A stretch of DNA of 40,413 nucleotides from Pseudomonas sp. GM49. GTDB lineage: Bacteria > Pseudomonadota > Gammaproteobacteria > Pseudomonadales > Pseudomonadaceae. The stretch covers positions 1 through 40,413 of the forward strand of contig NZ_AKJL01000077.1 of the NCBI RefSeq assembly GCF_000282355.1. The letters run 5' to 3'. This document shows positions 6,901 to 16,247 of the stretch, piece after piece. Numbering within the stretch: position 1 is the first letter of the stretch; each line of letters starts with the position of its first letter. The notes beneath the pieces were generated by a model. That model saw only the letters and a program-made list of their open reading frames with translations, searched no databases and was not told the origin of the DNA. Both the position numbers and the translations under genes were made by a program.

Positions 6901-8075
6901 GCATTATTCGCTTCGATAACGTCGACGTTATCTTCTCCAAGGATCCACGCGAGGCACTCAAGCTGCTGGATCAAGGCATGACCCGTAACGAGATCCTGAA
7001 AAAGACCGGGCAGATTGTCGGCGTTGAAAAAGCCAGCCTGGACATCGAAAAAGGTGAGATCTGCGTACTGATGGGCCTGTCCGGTTCAGGTAAATCCAGC
7101 CTGCTGCGTTGCATCAACGGCCTCAACACCGTCAGCCGCGGCAAGCTGTTCGTCGAGCACGAAGGCAAGCAGATCGACATTGCGTCCTGCACCCCGGCAG
7201 AACTGAAAATGATGCGCACCAAGCGCATCGCGATGGTGTTCCAGAAGTTCGCCCTGATGCCCTGGCTGACCGTTCGCGAGAACATCAGCTTCGGCCTGGA
7301 GATGCAAGGTCGTCCCGAGAAGGAACGGCGCAAGCTGGTGGACGACAAGCTTGAGCTGGTGGGCCTGACCCAGTGGCGCAACAAGAAACCCAACGAGCTG
7401 TCCGGTGGTATGCAACAACGCGTGGGCCTGGCCCGTGCGCTGGCAATGGACGCCGACATCCTGCTGATGGACGAACCGTTCTCGGCCCTCGACCCGCTGA
7501 TCCGCCAGGGTCTGCAAGACGAACTGCTGGAACTGCAACGCAAGCTGCACAAGACCATCGTTTTCGTGAGCCACGACCTCGATGAAGCGCTGAAACTGGG
7601 CAGCCGTATCGCGATCATGAAAGACGGCCGGATCATCCAGTACAGCAAGCCGGAAGAAATCGTCCTCAACCCTGCGGACGACTATGTGCGGACCTTCGTG
7701 GCCCACACCAACCCGCTGAACGTACTGTGCGGTCGCAGCCTGATGCGTACCCTGGATAACTGCAAACGCATCAACGGCTCGGTGTGCCTGGATCCGGGCG
7801 GCGATTCGTGGCTGGACCTGGCTGAAGGCAACACCATCAAGGGCGCGCGCAAGAACGGTTCGTCAATGGACCTGCAGAACTGGATTCCGGGGCAAGCCGT
7901 CGAAGGCCTGGAACGCAAGCCGACGCTGGTGGACTCCAGTATCGGCATGCGCGATGCGCTGCAGATTCGGTATCAGACCGGCAACAAACTGGTGCTGCAC
8001 GACAACAACCACGTAGTGGGGATTCTGGGCGACAGCGAGCTGTATCACGCACTGCTCGGCAAGAACCTGGGGTAA
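6897..8075 (+). CDS. cbcV: CbcV, ABC importer ATP-binding subunit
   Basis: The product is a 392-residue ProV-type ATPase. Walker A GLSGSGKSS is at 60-68, the Q-loop Gln at 116, the signature LSGGMQQ at 168-174, Walker B ILLMDE at 188-193 and the switch His at 226. The approximately 40-residue N-terminal extension (ALKLLDQGMTRNEILKKTG) is typical of the betaine/proline subfamily. The region after about 275 is a CBS-like regulatory tail, probably one degenerate module. It powers uptake through CbcW and ends the operon; a strong terminator follows 12 nt after the stop. Confidence 0.93.
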   Translation: MSIIRFDNVDVIFSKDPREALKLLDQGMTRNEILKKTGQIVGVEKASLDIEKGEICVLMGLSGSGKSSLLRCINGLNTVSRGKLFVEHEGKQIDIASCTPAELKMMRTKRIAMVFQKFALMPWLTVRENISFGLEMQGRPEKERRKLVDDKLELVGLTQWRNKKPNELSGGMQQRVGLARALAMDADILLMDEPFSALDPLIRQGLQDELLELQRKLHKTIVFVSHDLDEALKLGSRIAIMKDGRIIQYSKPEEIVLNPADDYVRTFVAHTNPLNVLCGRSLMRTLDNCKRINGSVCLDPGGDSWLDLAEGNTIKGARKNGSSMDLQNWIPGQAVEGLERKPTLVDSSIGMRDALQIRYQTGNKLVLHDNNHVVGILGDSELYHALLGKNLG

Positions 8076-8087
8076 GACAGCAGAAAC

Positions 8088-8118
8088 AAAAACGCCGCGA
8101 TAAGATCGCGGCGTTTTT
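8088..8118 (+). terminator. Rho-independent terminator of cbcXWV
   Basis: AAAAACGCCGCGA and TCGCGGCGTTTTT pair over 13 bp around a 5-nt loop (taaga). The A/T runs on both sides make it potentially bidirectional, but a REPIN separates it from the convergent betT. Confidence 0.9.
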
Positions 8119-8162
8119 GTTTATGGGGTATCGGGTCAAACAGCTTTGCGGCTGATGGCCCC

Positions 8163-8244
8163 TTCGCGGGCAAGCCCGCTCCCACAGGTGACCGAGTTCT
8201 AACAGAGGAATGCGGTCGAATGTGGGAGCGGGCTTGCTCGCGAA
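8163..8244. repeat. REPIN between cbcV and betT
   Basis: The arms at 8163-8186 and 8221-8244 are inverted REP copies. The 34-nt interior, read inverted, matches 29/34 positions of the REPIN interior at 930-963, so the two are copies of one mobile unit in opposite orientation. Confidence 0.9.
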
Positions 8245-8291
8245 GGACGCAACGCGGTGCTTCAGACAGAAACACCGCGCCCTATTGCTAC

Positions 8292-10289
8292 TTAGCTGTA
8301 AACCCGGCCAAGGAGCTGCCGATGGCTTTCAAACTGATCGAGCACGTCACGGGTGATCTGATCCTGGGTGAAGCCCATCAAATCGTAGTCCTGGCTGCCG
8401 TTGTGCAGGTACACCTCGGCACGGTAGTAACGCTGACGCGCCTCATCGGACTGAGCCGATTCGGTCGGCGTGGCCAGGTAACCGTCCAGGCTCACTTCGT
8501 AGACAAACGGGTTGCCCTCTTCCATCTCGGTACGCAGGCCCATGCAGCGCTTGGACTTGCCCAGCAGCGTTTGCACATCCAGGCCTTGGGCGCGCATTTG
8601 CACGGCGGCATCTTCCAGCGCCGGGCTGACATGCTTGTCCATGAAGCGCTGAACGATCGACTGGCTCGGTTGCAGATCCAGTTGGGTCAAACGCTCGCTG
8701 AAACCACGGCGACCGCGTGCCGCCAGTTCCGCTTGCTCCTGTTCGATCTGCACGTCCTGGCGCATGGCCTTGTGCAAGCCGAACATGAAGAACACCAGCA
8801 CCACCGAGAACGGCAGACCGGCCAGCACCACCATGGTTTGCATGGCTTCGAAGTTACCGGCGAACAGCAAGCCGATGGTCACCAGGGTGATCACCACCGA
8901 CCAGAAGATCCGCAGCCAGTGCGGCGCGTCTTCATCGACGGTACCGCCCTTGCAAGACAGGTTGGCCATCATCACCGCGCCGGAATCCGCCGGGGTCAGG
9001 AACAGCACGAAACCGACAAAGATCGACACGCCGATGACAACTTTCGACGCCGGGTAATGCTCAAGCAACTGGTAGATCGCCATGGACGGCTGTTCCAGCG
9101 CGGTCTTCCCGAGCTCCACCGCCCCGTGATTCATCACCAGGTCCAAGGCCGAGTTACCGAAGATCGACAGCCAGGCCAGGGTGAAGCCCAGCGGAATCAG
9201 CAGCACGCCGGCCACCAGTTCGCGCACGGTGCGACCACGGGAAATACGTGCGATGAACATTCCCACGAATGGTGCCCAGGAAATCCACCAGGCCCAGTAG
9301 AACAGAGTCCACAGGCCCAGCCAGCGGTCGGACTTCTCACTGTCGCCTTCGTACACATAGAGGTCGAAAGTCTTCAGCACGACACCGTTCAGGTAGTCAC
9401 CGACGTTCTGCACGAAGCCGTTGAGCAGGTGCAGGGTCGGCCCGAACAACAGGACGAAAATCAGCAGGCCGCTGAACAGCACGATGTTCAGGTTGGACAG
9501 ACGACGGATGCCGTTTTCCACACCCGACACGGCAGCAATGGTCGCCACGGTGCTCATCACGATGATCACGATCAGCAGGTTGGTGTTGCTGTGCTCCATG
9601 CCGAACAGGTTTTCCAGCCCCGACGACACTTGCAGCGAACCAATCCCCAGGTTGGTCACCAGCCCCAGCAGGGTCACGAACATGCCGAAGCCGTCCACCG
9701 CGTGCCCGGCCGCGCCCTTGACCCAACGCTCGCCCACCAGCGGATACAACGCCGAACGCAACGCCAGCGGCTGGTTGTGCCGGTAGGCAAAGTACGCCAC
9801 GGCCAACCCCACCAACGCGTAGATCGCCCAGCCATGCAGGCCCCAGTGCAGGAATGTCAGCTGCACGGCCTGGCGTGCCGCCAGGTTGCTGCCGGCCACG
9901 CCTTCCGGCGGGTTGAAGTAGTGATCCAGCGGCTCGGACGCACCGAAGTACAGCAACGAGATGCCGATACCCGAGGAGAACAGCATCCCCGCCCAGGCGC
10001 CGTAGCTGAAGTCCGGGGTGTCATCCTTGCTGCCCAGTTTCAGTTTGCCGTAGGACGAAAACGCCAGGCCGACAACGAAAATCAGGTAGGCGGCAATCAC
10101 CACCATGTAATACCAGCCGAAGCTGCGGGACAACCAGGCTTGCGCCATACCCAGCATTCTGCCGGCCTCTTGCGGGGCGATGATCAGAATGGCGGTCAAC
10201 AACAGAATCAACGCGGTAGAGGTGTAGAACACCCAACCGTTGACCGTCACCTTCTCGGGTGGGGTCTTTATTAGCGAGGCAGAACTCAT
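8292..10289 (-). CDS. betT: BetT, BCCT-family choline transporter
   Basis: The product is a 665-residue inner-membrane sodium- or proton-coupled transporter with 12 predicted membrane segments. The glycine-rich core GMLFSSGIGISLLYFG and the Trp-rich BCCT signature FYWAWWISWAPFVGMFIARIS are present. A long cytoplasmic C-terminal tail (about residues 530-665) resembles the osmosensory tail of E. coli-type BetT and P. aeruginosa BetT1. It sits divergent to betIBA, so imported choline goes directly to oxidation. The ATG at 10289 begins MSSASLIKTPPEKVTVNGWVFY, immediately before the first membrane segment. It shares the BetI operator with betI. Confidence 0.92.
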   Translation of the reverse strand: MSSASLIKTPPEKVTVNGWVFYTSTALILLLTAILIIAPQEAGRMLGMAQAWLSRSFGWYYMVVIAAYLIFVVGLAFSSYGKLKLGSKDDTPDFSYGAWAGMLFSSGIGISLLYFGASEPLDHYFNPPEGVAGSNLAARQAVQLTFLHWGLHGWAIYALVGLAVAYFAYRHNQPLALRSALYPLVGERWVKGAAGHAVDGFGMFVTLLGLVTNLGIGSLQVSSGLENLFGMEHSNTNLLIVIIVMSTVATIAAVSGVENGIRRLSNLNIVLFSGLLIFVLLFGPTLHLLNGFVQNVGDYLNGVVLKTFDLYVYEGDSEKSDRWLGLWTLFYWAWWISWAPFVGMFIARISRGRTVRELVAGVLLIPLGFTLAWLSIFGNSALDLVMNHGAVELGKTALEQPSMAIYQLLEHYPASKVVIGVSIFVGFVLFLTPADSGAVMMANLSCKGGTVDEDAPHWLRIFWSVVITLVTIGLLFAGNFEAMQTMVVLAGLPFSVVLVFFMFGLHKAMRQDVQIEQEQAELAARGRRGFSERLTQLDLQPSQSIVQRFMDKHVSPALEDAAVQMRAQGLDVQTLLGKSKRCMGLRTEMEEGNPFVYEVSLDGYLATPTESAQSDEARQRYYRAEVYLHNGSQDYDLMGFTQDQITRDVLDQFESHRQLLGRVYS

Positions 10290-10337
10290 GGCACAGATGC
10301 TCCGGGCAGTGCGAGAGAAGAACGCAAGACAAACGAG

Positions 10338-10357
10338 TTACCCGACCAATCGGTTAG
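10338..10357. promoter_or_regulatory. possible second operator in the betT leader
   Basis: Within TTACCCGACCAATCGGTTAG the core ACCAATCGGT is a palindrome with one mismatched pair. Such sites are common for TetR-family repressors. It lies about 50 bp before the betT ATG, inside the predicted 5' leader. The assignment is weak. Confidence 0.25.
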
Positions 10358-10478
10358 TGGGCAGCCGACCAGCGGGTGATATAAAGACAGCCCGAAAAAA
10401 GCCCGAAGCCCTTGAGACGCCGTGGCGCACAGGCTTCGAGCCGTTTCGGATGTCGGTTTGCCGCCAATTACACGTAGG

Positions 10479-10491
10479 AAAATCTGTAAAC
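10479..10491 (+). promoter_or_regulatory. second copy of the AAAATCTGTAAAC motif, upstream of betI
   Basis: The sequence is identical to 4825-4837 upstream of cbcX. A small hairpin GCGAC/GTCGC (10493-10507) follows at once, between this motif and the betI operator. The function is unknown. Confidence 0.35.
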
Positions 10492-10509
10492 AGCGACGAT
10501 TTGTCGCAG

Positions 10510-10555
10510 ATCTTATTCTTTGTTGATTGAACGTTCAATCAAAACAAAATAGACT
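10510..10555. promoter_or_regulatory. divergent betT/betI promoters with one shared BetI operator
   Basis: TTGATTGAACGTTCAATCAA (10523-10542) is a perfect 20-bp palindrome around the ATTGAACGTTCAAT core known for BetI. The rightward betI promoter is TTGAAC (10527-10532), 17 bp, TAGACT (10550-10555). The leftward betT promoter is TTGAAC (10538-10533), 17 bp, TAAGAT (10515-10510). Both -35 hexamers are halves of the palindrome, so one bound repressor would block both promoters until choline releases it. Confidence 0.8.
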
Positions 10556-10612
10556 GGCCCTCAACCCGGTAGCCGTTTGACGTCTGCCGGAAGGCCTAAG
10601 GAGATGTGCAAG

Positions 10613-11206
10613 ATGCCCAAGGTCGGTATGCAACCCATCCGCCGCCAGCAATTGATCGAAGCCACTTTGCAGGCCGTCGATCAGGTCGGAATGGGGGACG
10701 CCAGCATTGCGCTGATCGCCCGTTTGGCCGGTGTCTCGAATGGCATCATCAGTCACTACTTTCAGGACAAGAACGGCCTGATTGCCGCCACCATGGGGTA
10801 CCTGATGACCGTCCTGAGCGAGAACGTCACCCTGCGCCGACAGGCGCTGAAAGATGACAGCCCGAGGGCGCATCTGCAGGTGATCATCGAAGGCAACTTC
10901 GACGCCAGCCAGGTCAATGGCCCGGCAATGAAAACCTGGCTGGCCTTCTGGGCCACCAGCATGCACCAGCCGTCTTTGCACAGGTTGCAGCGGATCAACG
11001 ATCACCGTCTGTATTCCAACCTGTGCTGCCAGTTCCGCCGCGTACTGCCGCTCAATGATGCGCGCAGCGCCGCCCGGGGCCTGGCAGCGTTAATCGACGG
11101 GTTGTGGTTGCGCGGCGCGCTGTCGGGAGATGCTTTCGACACCGAGCAGGCGCAACAGATCGCTTACGAATACATGGATACCCAACTGGCCAAGCGGGTG
11201 AGTTAG
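10613..11206 (+). CDS. betI: BetI, choline-sensing TetR-family repressor
   Basis: The product is 197 residues, the usual BetI length. The N-terminal TetR helix-turn-helix spans about residues 10-55 ([26 protein letters not shown]). The C-terminal ligand domain includes [21 protein letters not shown]. It represses choline transport and oxidation genes and is released by choline. The start [15 protein letters not shown] at 10613 is chosen because BetI proteins begin this way; TAAGGAG lies about 10 nt upstream. First gene of betI-betB-betA. Confidence 0.93.
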   Translation: MPKVGMQPIRRQQLIEATLQAVDQVGMGDASIALIARLAGVSNGIISHYFQDKNGLIAATMGYLMTVLSENVTLRRQALKDDSPRAHLQVIIEGNFDASQVNGPAMKTWLAFWATSMHQPSLHRLQRINDHRLYSNLCCQFRRVLPLNDARSAARGLAALIDGLWLRGALSGDAFDTEQAQQIAYEYMDTQLAKRVS

Positions 11207-11268
11207 AGCACACATAAACGCTCAACCACCGAACCGCGCCAGCCACTTAATGCTCTTGCGAGGACTTT

Positions 11269-12741
11269 ATGGCCCGTTTCGAACTGCAAAAACTCTACAT
11301 CGATGGCGCGTACAGCGACGCCAGCAGCGACGCCACTTTCGAAGCCATCAACCCGGCTAACGGTGAAGTCCTCGCAAAAGTACAACGTGCGACCAAGGAA
11401 GACGTGGAGCGCGCCGTGGTCAGCGCCGAAAAGGGCCAGAAAATCTGGGCTGCGATGACCGCCATGGAGCGTTCGCGCATCCTGCGTCGTGCCGTGGAAA
11501 TCCTGCGTGAGCGCAACGACGAACTGGCTGCCCTGGAAACCCTGGATACCGGCAAGGCCTACTCCGAAACCCGCTACGTCGACATCGTCACCGGCGCTGA
11601 CGTGCTGGAGTACTACGCAGGCCTGGTACCGGCCATCGAAGGCGAGCAGATTCCGCTGCGCACCACTTCGTTCGTCTACACCCGTCGCGAGCCGCTGGGC
11701 GTCGTCGCCGGTATCGGCGCGTGGAACTACCCGATCCAGATCGCCCTGTGGAAATCCGCGCCTGCCCTGGCAGCCGGTAATGCGATGATCTTCAAGCCAA
11801 GTGAAGTCACCTCGCTGACCACCCTGAAACTGGCCGAGATCTACACCGAAGCCGGCGTGCCAAACGGCGTGTTCAACGTCCTGACCGGCAGCGGCCGTGA
11901 AGTCGGCACCTGGCTGACCGAGCACCCGCGCATCGAAAAAGTTTCCTTCACCGGCGGCACCGACACCGGCAAGAAAGTCATGGCCAGCGCTTCGAGCTCT
12001 TCGCTCAAGGACGTAACCATGGAACTGGGCGGCAAGTCCCCGCTGATCATCTGCGACGACGCCGACCTCGATCGCGCCGCCGACACCGCGATGATGGCCA
12101 ACTTCTACAGCTCCGGCCAGGTTTGCACCAACGGTACCCGCGTGTTCGTACCGGCCCATCTGAAAGCCGCTTTCGAAGCCAAGATCGCCGAGCGCGTTGC
12201 ACGCATCCGCGTCGGCAACCCGGAAGATGAAAACACCAACTTCGGCCCGCTGGTCAGCTTCGCCCACATGGAAAGCGTGCTGGGCTACATCGCCAAGGGC
12301 AAGGAAGAAGGTGCACGCCTGCTGTGCGGCGGCGAACGTCTGACCGACGGCGAATTCGCCAAAGGTGCGTTCGTGGCTCCGACCGTGTTCACCGACTGCA
12401 CCGACGACATGACCATCGTCCGTGAAGAAATCTTTGGCCCGGTGATGGCGATCCTCGCCTACGAAACCGAAGAAGAAGTGATCCGTCGCGCCAACGACAC
12501 CGACTTCGGCCTGGCCGCCGGTATCGTCACCCGCGACCTGAACCGCGCCCACCGCGTGATTCACCAACTGGAAGCCGGTATCTGCTGGATCAACGCCTGG
12601 GGCGAGTCCGACGCGAAGATGCCGGTTGGCGGCTACAAGCAGTCGGGTGTCGGCCGTGAGAACGGTATCAGCTCGCTGAACAACTTCACCCGCATCAAAT
12701 CGGTACAGGTCGAGCTGGGCGATTACGTCTCGGTGTTCTAA
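11269..12741 (+). CDS. betB: betaine aldehyde dehydrogenase
   Basis: The product is a 490-residue NAD(P)+-dependent aldehyde dehydrogenase that oxidises betaine aldehyde to glycine betaine in the cytosol. The general base Glu252 (MELGGKSP) and nucleophile Cys286 ([10 protein letters not shown]) are at the numbering of the P. aeruginosa enzyme. The Rossmann-type SFTGGTDTG motif is at about 226-234. The ATG at 11269 has GCGAGGAC upstream. It is the second gene of the bet operon and works with BetA. Choline-derived betaine serves as osmoprotectant and, in pseudomonads, as carbon and nitrogen source. Confidence 0.95.
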   Translation: MARFELQKLYIDGAYSDASSDATFEAINPANGEVLAKVQRATKEDVERAVVSAEKGQKIWAAMTAMERSRILRRAVEILRERNDELAALETLDTGKAYSETRYVDIVTGADVLEYYAGLVPAIEGEQIPLRTTSFVYTRREPLGVVAGIGAWNYPIQIALWKSAPALAAGNAMIFKPSEVTSLTTLKLAEIYTEAGVPNGVFNVLTGSGREVGTWLTEHPRIEKVSFTGGTDTGKKVMASASSSSLKDVTMELGGKSPLIICDDADLDRAADTAMMANFYSSGQVCTNGTRVFVPAHLKAAFEAKIAERVARIRVGNPEDENTNFGPLVSFAHMESVLGYIAKGKEEGARLLCGGERLTDGEFAKGAFVAPTVFTDCTDDMTIVREEIFGPVMAILAYETEEEVIRRANDTDFGLAAGIVTRDLNRAHRVIHQLEAGICWINAWGESDAKMPVGGYKQSGVGRENGISSLNNFTRIKSVQVELGDYVSVF

Positions 12742-12832
12742 AGCTCCGAGCCTTGTATTGCCCGCGAATCGAGTGCGAAGCACTCGCCCCGAGACACCCC
12801 GATCTGGACCACCATCAAAGAGGGTGCATTCA

Positions 12833-14533
12833 ATGTCCCAAGAATTCGACTACATCATCATCGGTGCCGGCTCCGCCGGTAACACCCTGGCGACCCGTCT
12901 GACTGAAGACGCAGGCGTCACCGTTCTGCTGCTCGAGGCAGGCGGCCCGGACTACCGCCTCGACTTCCGCACACAGATGCCGGCCGCCCTGGCGTTCCCG
13001 CTGCAAGGCCGCCGCTACAACTGGGCCTACGAAACCGATCCAGAGCCACACATGGACGGTCGTCGCATGGAATGCGGTCGCGGCAAGGGCCTGGGCGGCT
13101 CTTCGCTGATCAACGGCATGTGCTACATCCGTGGTAACGCCATGGACTACGACGGCTGGGCAAAACTGCCAGGCCTGGAAGACTGGACCTACCTCGACTG
13201 CCTGCCGTATTTCCGCAAGGCCGAAACCCGCGACATCGGCCCGAACGACTACCACGGTGGCGACGGTCCGGTCAGCGTGACCACGCCGAAAGCCGGCAAC
13301 AACCCGTTGTTCCACGCCATGGTTGAAGCCGGCGTGCAGGCTGGTTACCCGCGTACCGAAGACCTCAATGGTTACCAGCAGGAAGGCTTCGGTCCGATGG
13401 ACCGCACCGTAACGCCGAAAGGCCGTCGTGCTTCCACCGCCCGCGGTTACCTGGACGTGGCCAAGAAGCGTTCGACCCTGACCATCGTCACCCACGCCCT
13501 GACCGACAAGATCCTGTTCGAAGGCAAGCGTGCGGTCGGCGTGCGTTACCTGGTCGGCGCTGCCGAAGAGCGCGTCGAAGTCAAAGCGCGCAAGGAAGTG
13601 CTGCTGTGCTCCGGCGCCATCGCTTCGCCGCAGATTCTGCAACGCTCCGGCGTCGGTCCGGCCGAGTTGCTGAACAAGCTCGACATTCCGGTGGTCCACG
13701 ACCTGCCGGGCGTTGGTGAAAACCTGCAGGATCACCTTGAGCTGTACCTGCAATACGCTTGCACCCAACCGGTCTCGCTGTACCCGTCGCTGCTCTTGCA
13801 CAACCAGCCGGCCATCGGTGCCGAGTGGCTGTTCAACGGCACCGGCATCGGCGCCAGCAACCAGTTCGAAGCCGGCGGTTTCATCCGCACCCGTCCGGAA
13901 TTCGAATGGCCGAACATCCAGTACCACTTCCTGCCGGTAGCGATTAACTACAACGGCAGCAACGGTGTGAAAGAGCACGGCTTCCAGGCGCACATGGGCT
14001 CCATGCGCTCGCCAAGCCGTGGTCGCATCCAGGCCAAGTCCAAGGACCCGCGCCAGCACCCGAGCATCCTGTTCAACTACATGGCCACCGAACAGGACTG
14101 GCAGGAATTCCGCGACGGCATCCGCCTGACCCGTGAAATCATGCAACAGCCAGCGCTGGACGCCTTCCGCGGTCGCGAGATCAGCCCGGGCATCGAGGTG
14201 CAAACCGACGAGCAACTGGACAAGTTCATCCGCGAACACGCCGAAACCGCGTTCCACCCGTCCTGCTCGTGCAAGATGGGCACCGACGAAATGGCTGTAG
14301 TCGATGGCGAAGGTCGCGTGCATGGCATGCAAGGCCTGCGTGTCGTCGATGCCTCGATCATGCCGATCATCACCACCGGCAACCTCAACGCACCAACGAT
14401 CATGATGGCCGAGAAAATCGCCGACAAGATCCGTGGTCGCAAGCCATTGCCGCGCAGCACAGCCACTTACTATGTGGCGGGTGAAGCGCCGGTGAAGGGC
14501 AAGCCGGTGCGGGAAGTGAGCCAGACGGCGTAA
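12833..14533 (+). CDS. betA: choline dehydrogenase, membrane-associated flavoprotein
   Basis: The product is a 566-residue GMC-family FAD oxidoreductase that oxidises choline to betaine aldehyde and passes electrons to the respiratory chain. The FAD-binding motif [16 protein letters not shown] is at the N-terminus. The GMC signature is in [20 protein letters not shown]. The catalytic His region is [17 protein letters not shown], and the C-terminal GMC motif is [18 protein letters not shown]. The ATG at 12833 (MSQEFDYII) fits the family; earlier in-frame codons add 25 non-family residues. It ends the bet operon, followed by a REPIN. Confidence 0.95.
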   Translation: MSQEFDYIIIGAGSAGNTLATRLTEDAGVTVLLLEAGGPDYRLDFRTQMPAALAFPLQGRRYNWAYETDPEPHMDGRRMECGRGKGLGGSSLINGMCYIRGNAMDYDGWAKLPGLEDWTYLDCLPYFRKAETRDIGPNDYHGGDGPVSVTTPKAGNNPLFHAMVEAGVQAGYPRTEDLNGYQQEGFGPMDRTVTPKGRRASTARGYLDVAKKRSTLTIVTHALTDKILFEGKRAVGVRYLVGAAEERVEVKARKEVLLCSGAIASPQILQRSGVGPAELLNKLDIPVVHDLPGVGENLQDHLELYLQYACTQPVSLYPSLLLHNQPAIGAEWLFNGTGIGASNQFEAGGFIRTRPEFEWPNIQYHFLPVAINYNGSNGVKEHGFQAHMGSMRSPSRGRIQAKSKDPRQHPSILFNYMATEQDWQEFRDGIRLTREIMQQPALDAFRGREISPGIEVQTDEQLDKFIREHAETAFHPSCSCKMGTDEMAVVDGEGRVHGMQGLRVVDASIMPIITTGNLNAPTIMMAEKIADKIRGRKPLPRSTATYYVAGEAPVKGKPVREVSQTA

Positions 14534-14555
14534 GGCGCTACACCGCGTCGAACCT

Positions 14556-14646
14556 ATCGCGAGCAAGCTCGCTCCCACAGGTTTCGGGCTGGATTGCAGA
14601 TTTGTGATTCAACCGGGACCACTGTGGGAGCGAGCTCGCTCGCGAT
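14556..14646. repeat. REPIN after betA
   Basis: The arms at 14556-14579 and 14623-14646 are inverted copies of the CTCCCACA-type REP. It separates the bet operon from the tldD-like gene. Confidence 0.9.
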
Positions 14647-14701
14647 GGCGCCCGAACAAACAACACACAGCTCCCAGTAATCCCCCTCCACAGATCCAAA
14701 C

Positions 14702-14730
14702 TTGATCCTCCCCCCTCGCAAGCCTAATCT
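14702..14730 (+). promoter_or_regulatory. sigma-70 promoter of the tldD/tldE-like pair
   Basis: TTGATC (14702-14707) and TAATCT (14725-14730) are separated by 17 bp, a good match to the housekeeping consensus. It predicts a transcript start near 14737 and a leader of about 68 nt ending in AAGGAGG (14791-14797). Confidence 0.6.
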
Positions 14731-14804
14731 AGCGCCACGCAATCGTTTCACCCCTCCCCTCGCAGTACCGCTCTACCGCCACTCCACTCCAAGGAGGTTC
14801 ACGA

Positions 14805-16247
14805 ATGTTCGATTTCCATCCCCAGCTCAAGCAGCGCTTCGCTGCCTTGCGCACGGGGGCCGAATTCTTTTCCCTGCGTTACGTGCGCGAATCCGGGCAG
14901 TACCTGTCGGTGCGCAAGAACGTTGCCGAACCGCCAAGCCTGAGCCGTGACGAAGGGGCGATGCTGACCGTGCGGGTCAATGGCGTCGAGGCCTATGCGG
15001 CGACCAACGATTTGTCGCAACAGGGCCTGCAAGCCGCCCTCGAACGCGCCGAACTCCAGGCCCGTCGACTCAAACCGCACGCCTTGCTGGACCTGCGTAA
15101 ACAGGCTGTTTCCAGCGACCGCGCCGATTACTTTTCACCCAGCCTCGACCAGGCCTTCCCATCCCTGAGCGACTGCTACCAACTACTCGGCGCCGAGTCG
15201 GCCGCCGTGCCCAGGGACGAGCGCCTGGTGAACTGGCAGGTCAGCCTCGGCATCACCAGCGTCGAACAGATCTACCTCAACAGCGCCGGTGCCGAACTGC
15301 GCCAGGCCCAACGCTTTGTCTACCCCGGCCTGGATGTCACGGCCTACGACGGCAACGACAGCCAGACCCGCAGCCTCGGTCGCGAGAACTTCGGCCAGCA
15401 AGGCGCGGCGGACGTCATCAGCCGCTGCGGCCTGATCGGTGCCGGCGCCCAGGTGGCCGATCAGGCCCTGCAATTGCTCCTGGCGCCGAACACCCCGCAA
15501 GGCAAGCGTGACCTGCTGCTTATGCCCGACCAGATGATGCTGCAAATCCACGAGTCCATCGGCCACCCGCTGGAGCTGGACCGCATCCTCGGTGACGAGC
15601 GCAACTACGCCGGCACCAGCTTCGTCAAAGCCAGTGATTTCGGCAGCCTGCAATATGGCTCCAGCCTGCTCAACGTGACCTTCGACCCGGACATCCCCGA
15701 GGAGCTTGCCAGTTACGGCCATGACGACGACGGCACGCCCGCCAGCAAACAGTTCCTGATCCGTGAAGGCCTGTTGCTGCGTCCGCTGGGCGGTGCGTTG
15801 TCGCAATTCCGTGCCGGTATGGACGGCGTCGCCAATAGTCGCGCCTGCGGCTGGAACCGCCCGCCCATCGACCGCATGGCCAACCTCAACATCGAACCGG
15901 GCGACCGGTCCATTGAACAACTGATCGGCGGTATCGAACACGGCGTGCTGATGTCGACCAACCGCTCATGGTCGATCGACGACGCACGCAACAAATTCCA
16001 GTTCGGCTGCGAGTGGGGCCAACTGATCGAAAACGGCGAACTCAAGGGCGTGGTGAAGAATCCCAATTACAGGGGCATCTCCGCGCAGTTCTGGAAAAGC
16101 CTCAGCGCCGTCGGCGATGCCAGTACCTTCAAGGTCCTCGGCACACCGAACTGCGGCAAGGGCGAACCGAACCAGGTGATCCGCGTCGGCCACGCGTCGC
16201 CGGCCTGCGTGTTCAGCAACGTTGATGTATTCGGAGGAGACGCCTGA
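14805..16247 (+). CDS. TldD-type metalloprotease subunit, probable accessory copy
   Basis: The product is a 480-residue TldD/PmbA-family protein. The zinc motif HExxxH is in MLQIHESIGHPLELD (His249, Glu250, His254), and Cys450 (GTPNCGKG) is a candidate third ligand. Known TldD/TldE heterodimers cleave unfolded peptides, mature microcin B17 and degrade CcdA. Housekeeping TldD usually reads more like MLHEAVGHGLEGD at this site, so this appears to be a divergent paralogue. The ATG has an excellent AAGGAGG site 7 nt upstream. The stop overlaps the next start (TGATG), so it is coupled to a TldE-like partner. No precursor peptide was seen nearby, so the substrate is unknown. Confidence 0.85.
   Translation: MFDFHPQLKQRFAALRTGAEFFSLRYVRESGQYLSVRKNVAEPPSLSRDEGAMLTVRVNGVEAYAATNDLSQQGLQAALERAELQARRLKPHALLDLRKQAVSSDRADYFSPSLDQAFPSLSDCYQLLGAESAAVPRDERLVNWQVSLGITSVEQIYLNSAGAELRQAQRFVYPGLDVTAYDGNDSQTRSLGRENFGQQGAADVISRCGLIGAGAQVADQALQLLLAPNTPQGKRDLLLMPDQMMLQIHESIGHPLELDRILGDERNYAGTSFVKASDFGSLQYGSSLLNVTFDPDIPEELASYGHDDDGTPASKQFLIREGLLLRPLGGALSQFRAGMDGVANSRACGWNRPPIDRMANLNIEPGDRSIEQLIGGIEHGVLMSTNRSWSIDDARNKFQFGCEWGQLIENGELKGVVKNPNYRGISAQFWKSLSAVGDASTFKVLGTPNCGKGEPNQVIRVGHASPACVFSNVDVFGGDA

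Noticed and set aside
8220..10274. A 684-codon open frame on the plus strand opposite betT
   Set aside because: It is the antisense shadow of betT, starts inside a REPIN and has a His/Gln-rich composition with no recognisable fold.
11203..14578. Long minus-strand frames opposite betB and betA
   Set aside because: Both are antisense shadows of enzymes with intact catalytic residues and have no ribosome-binding sites of their own.
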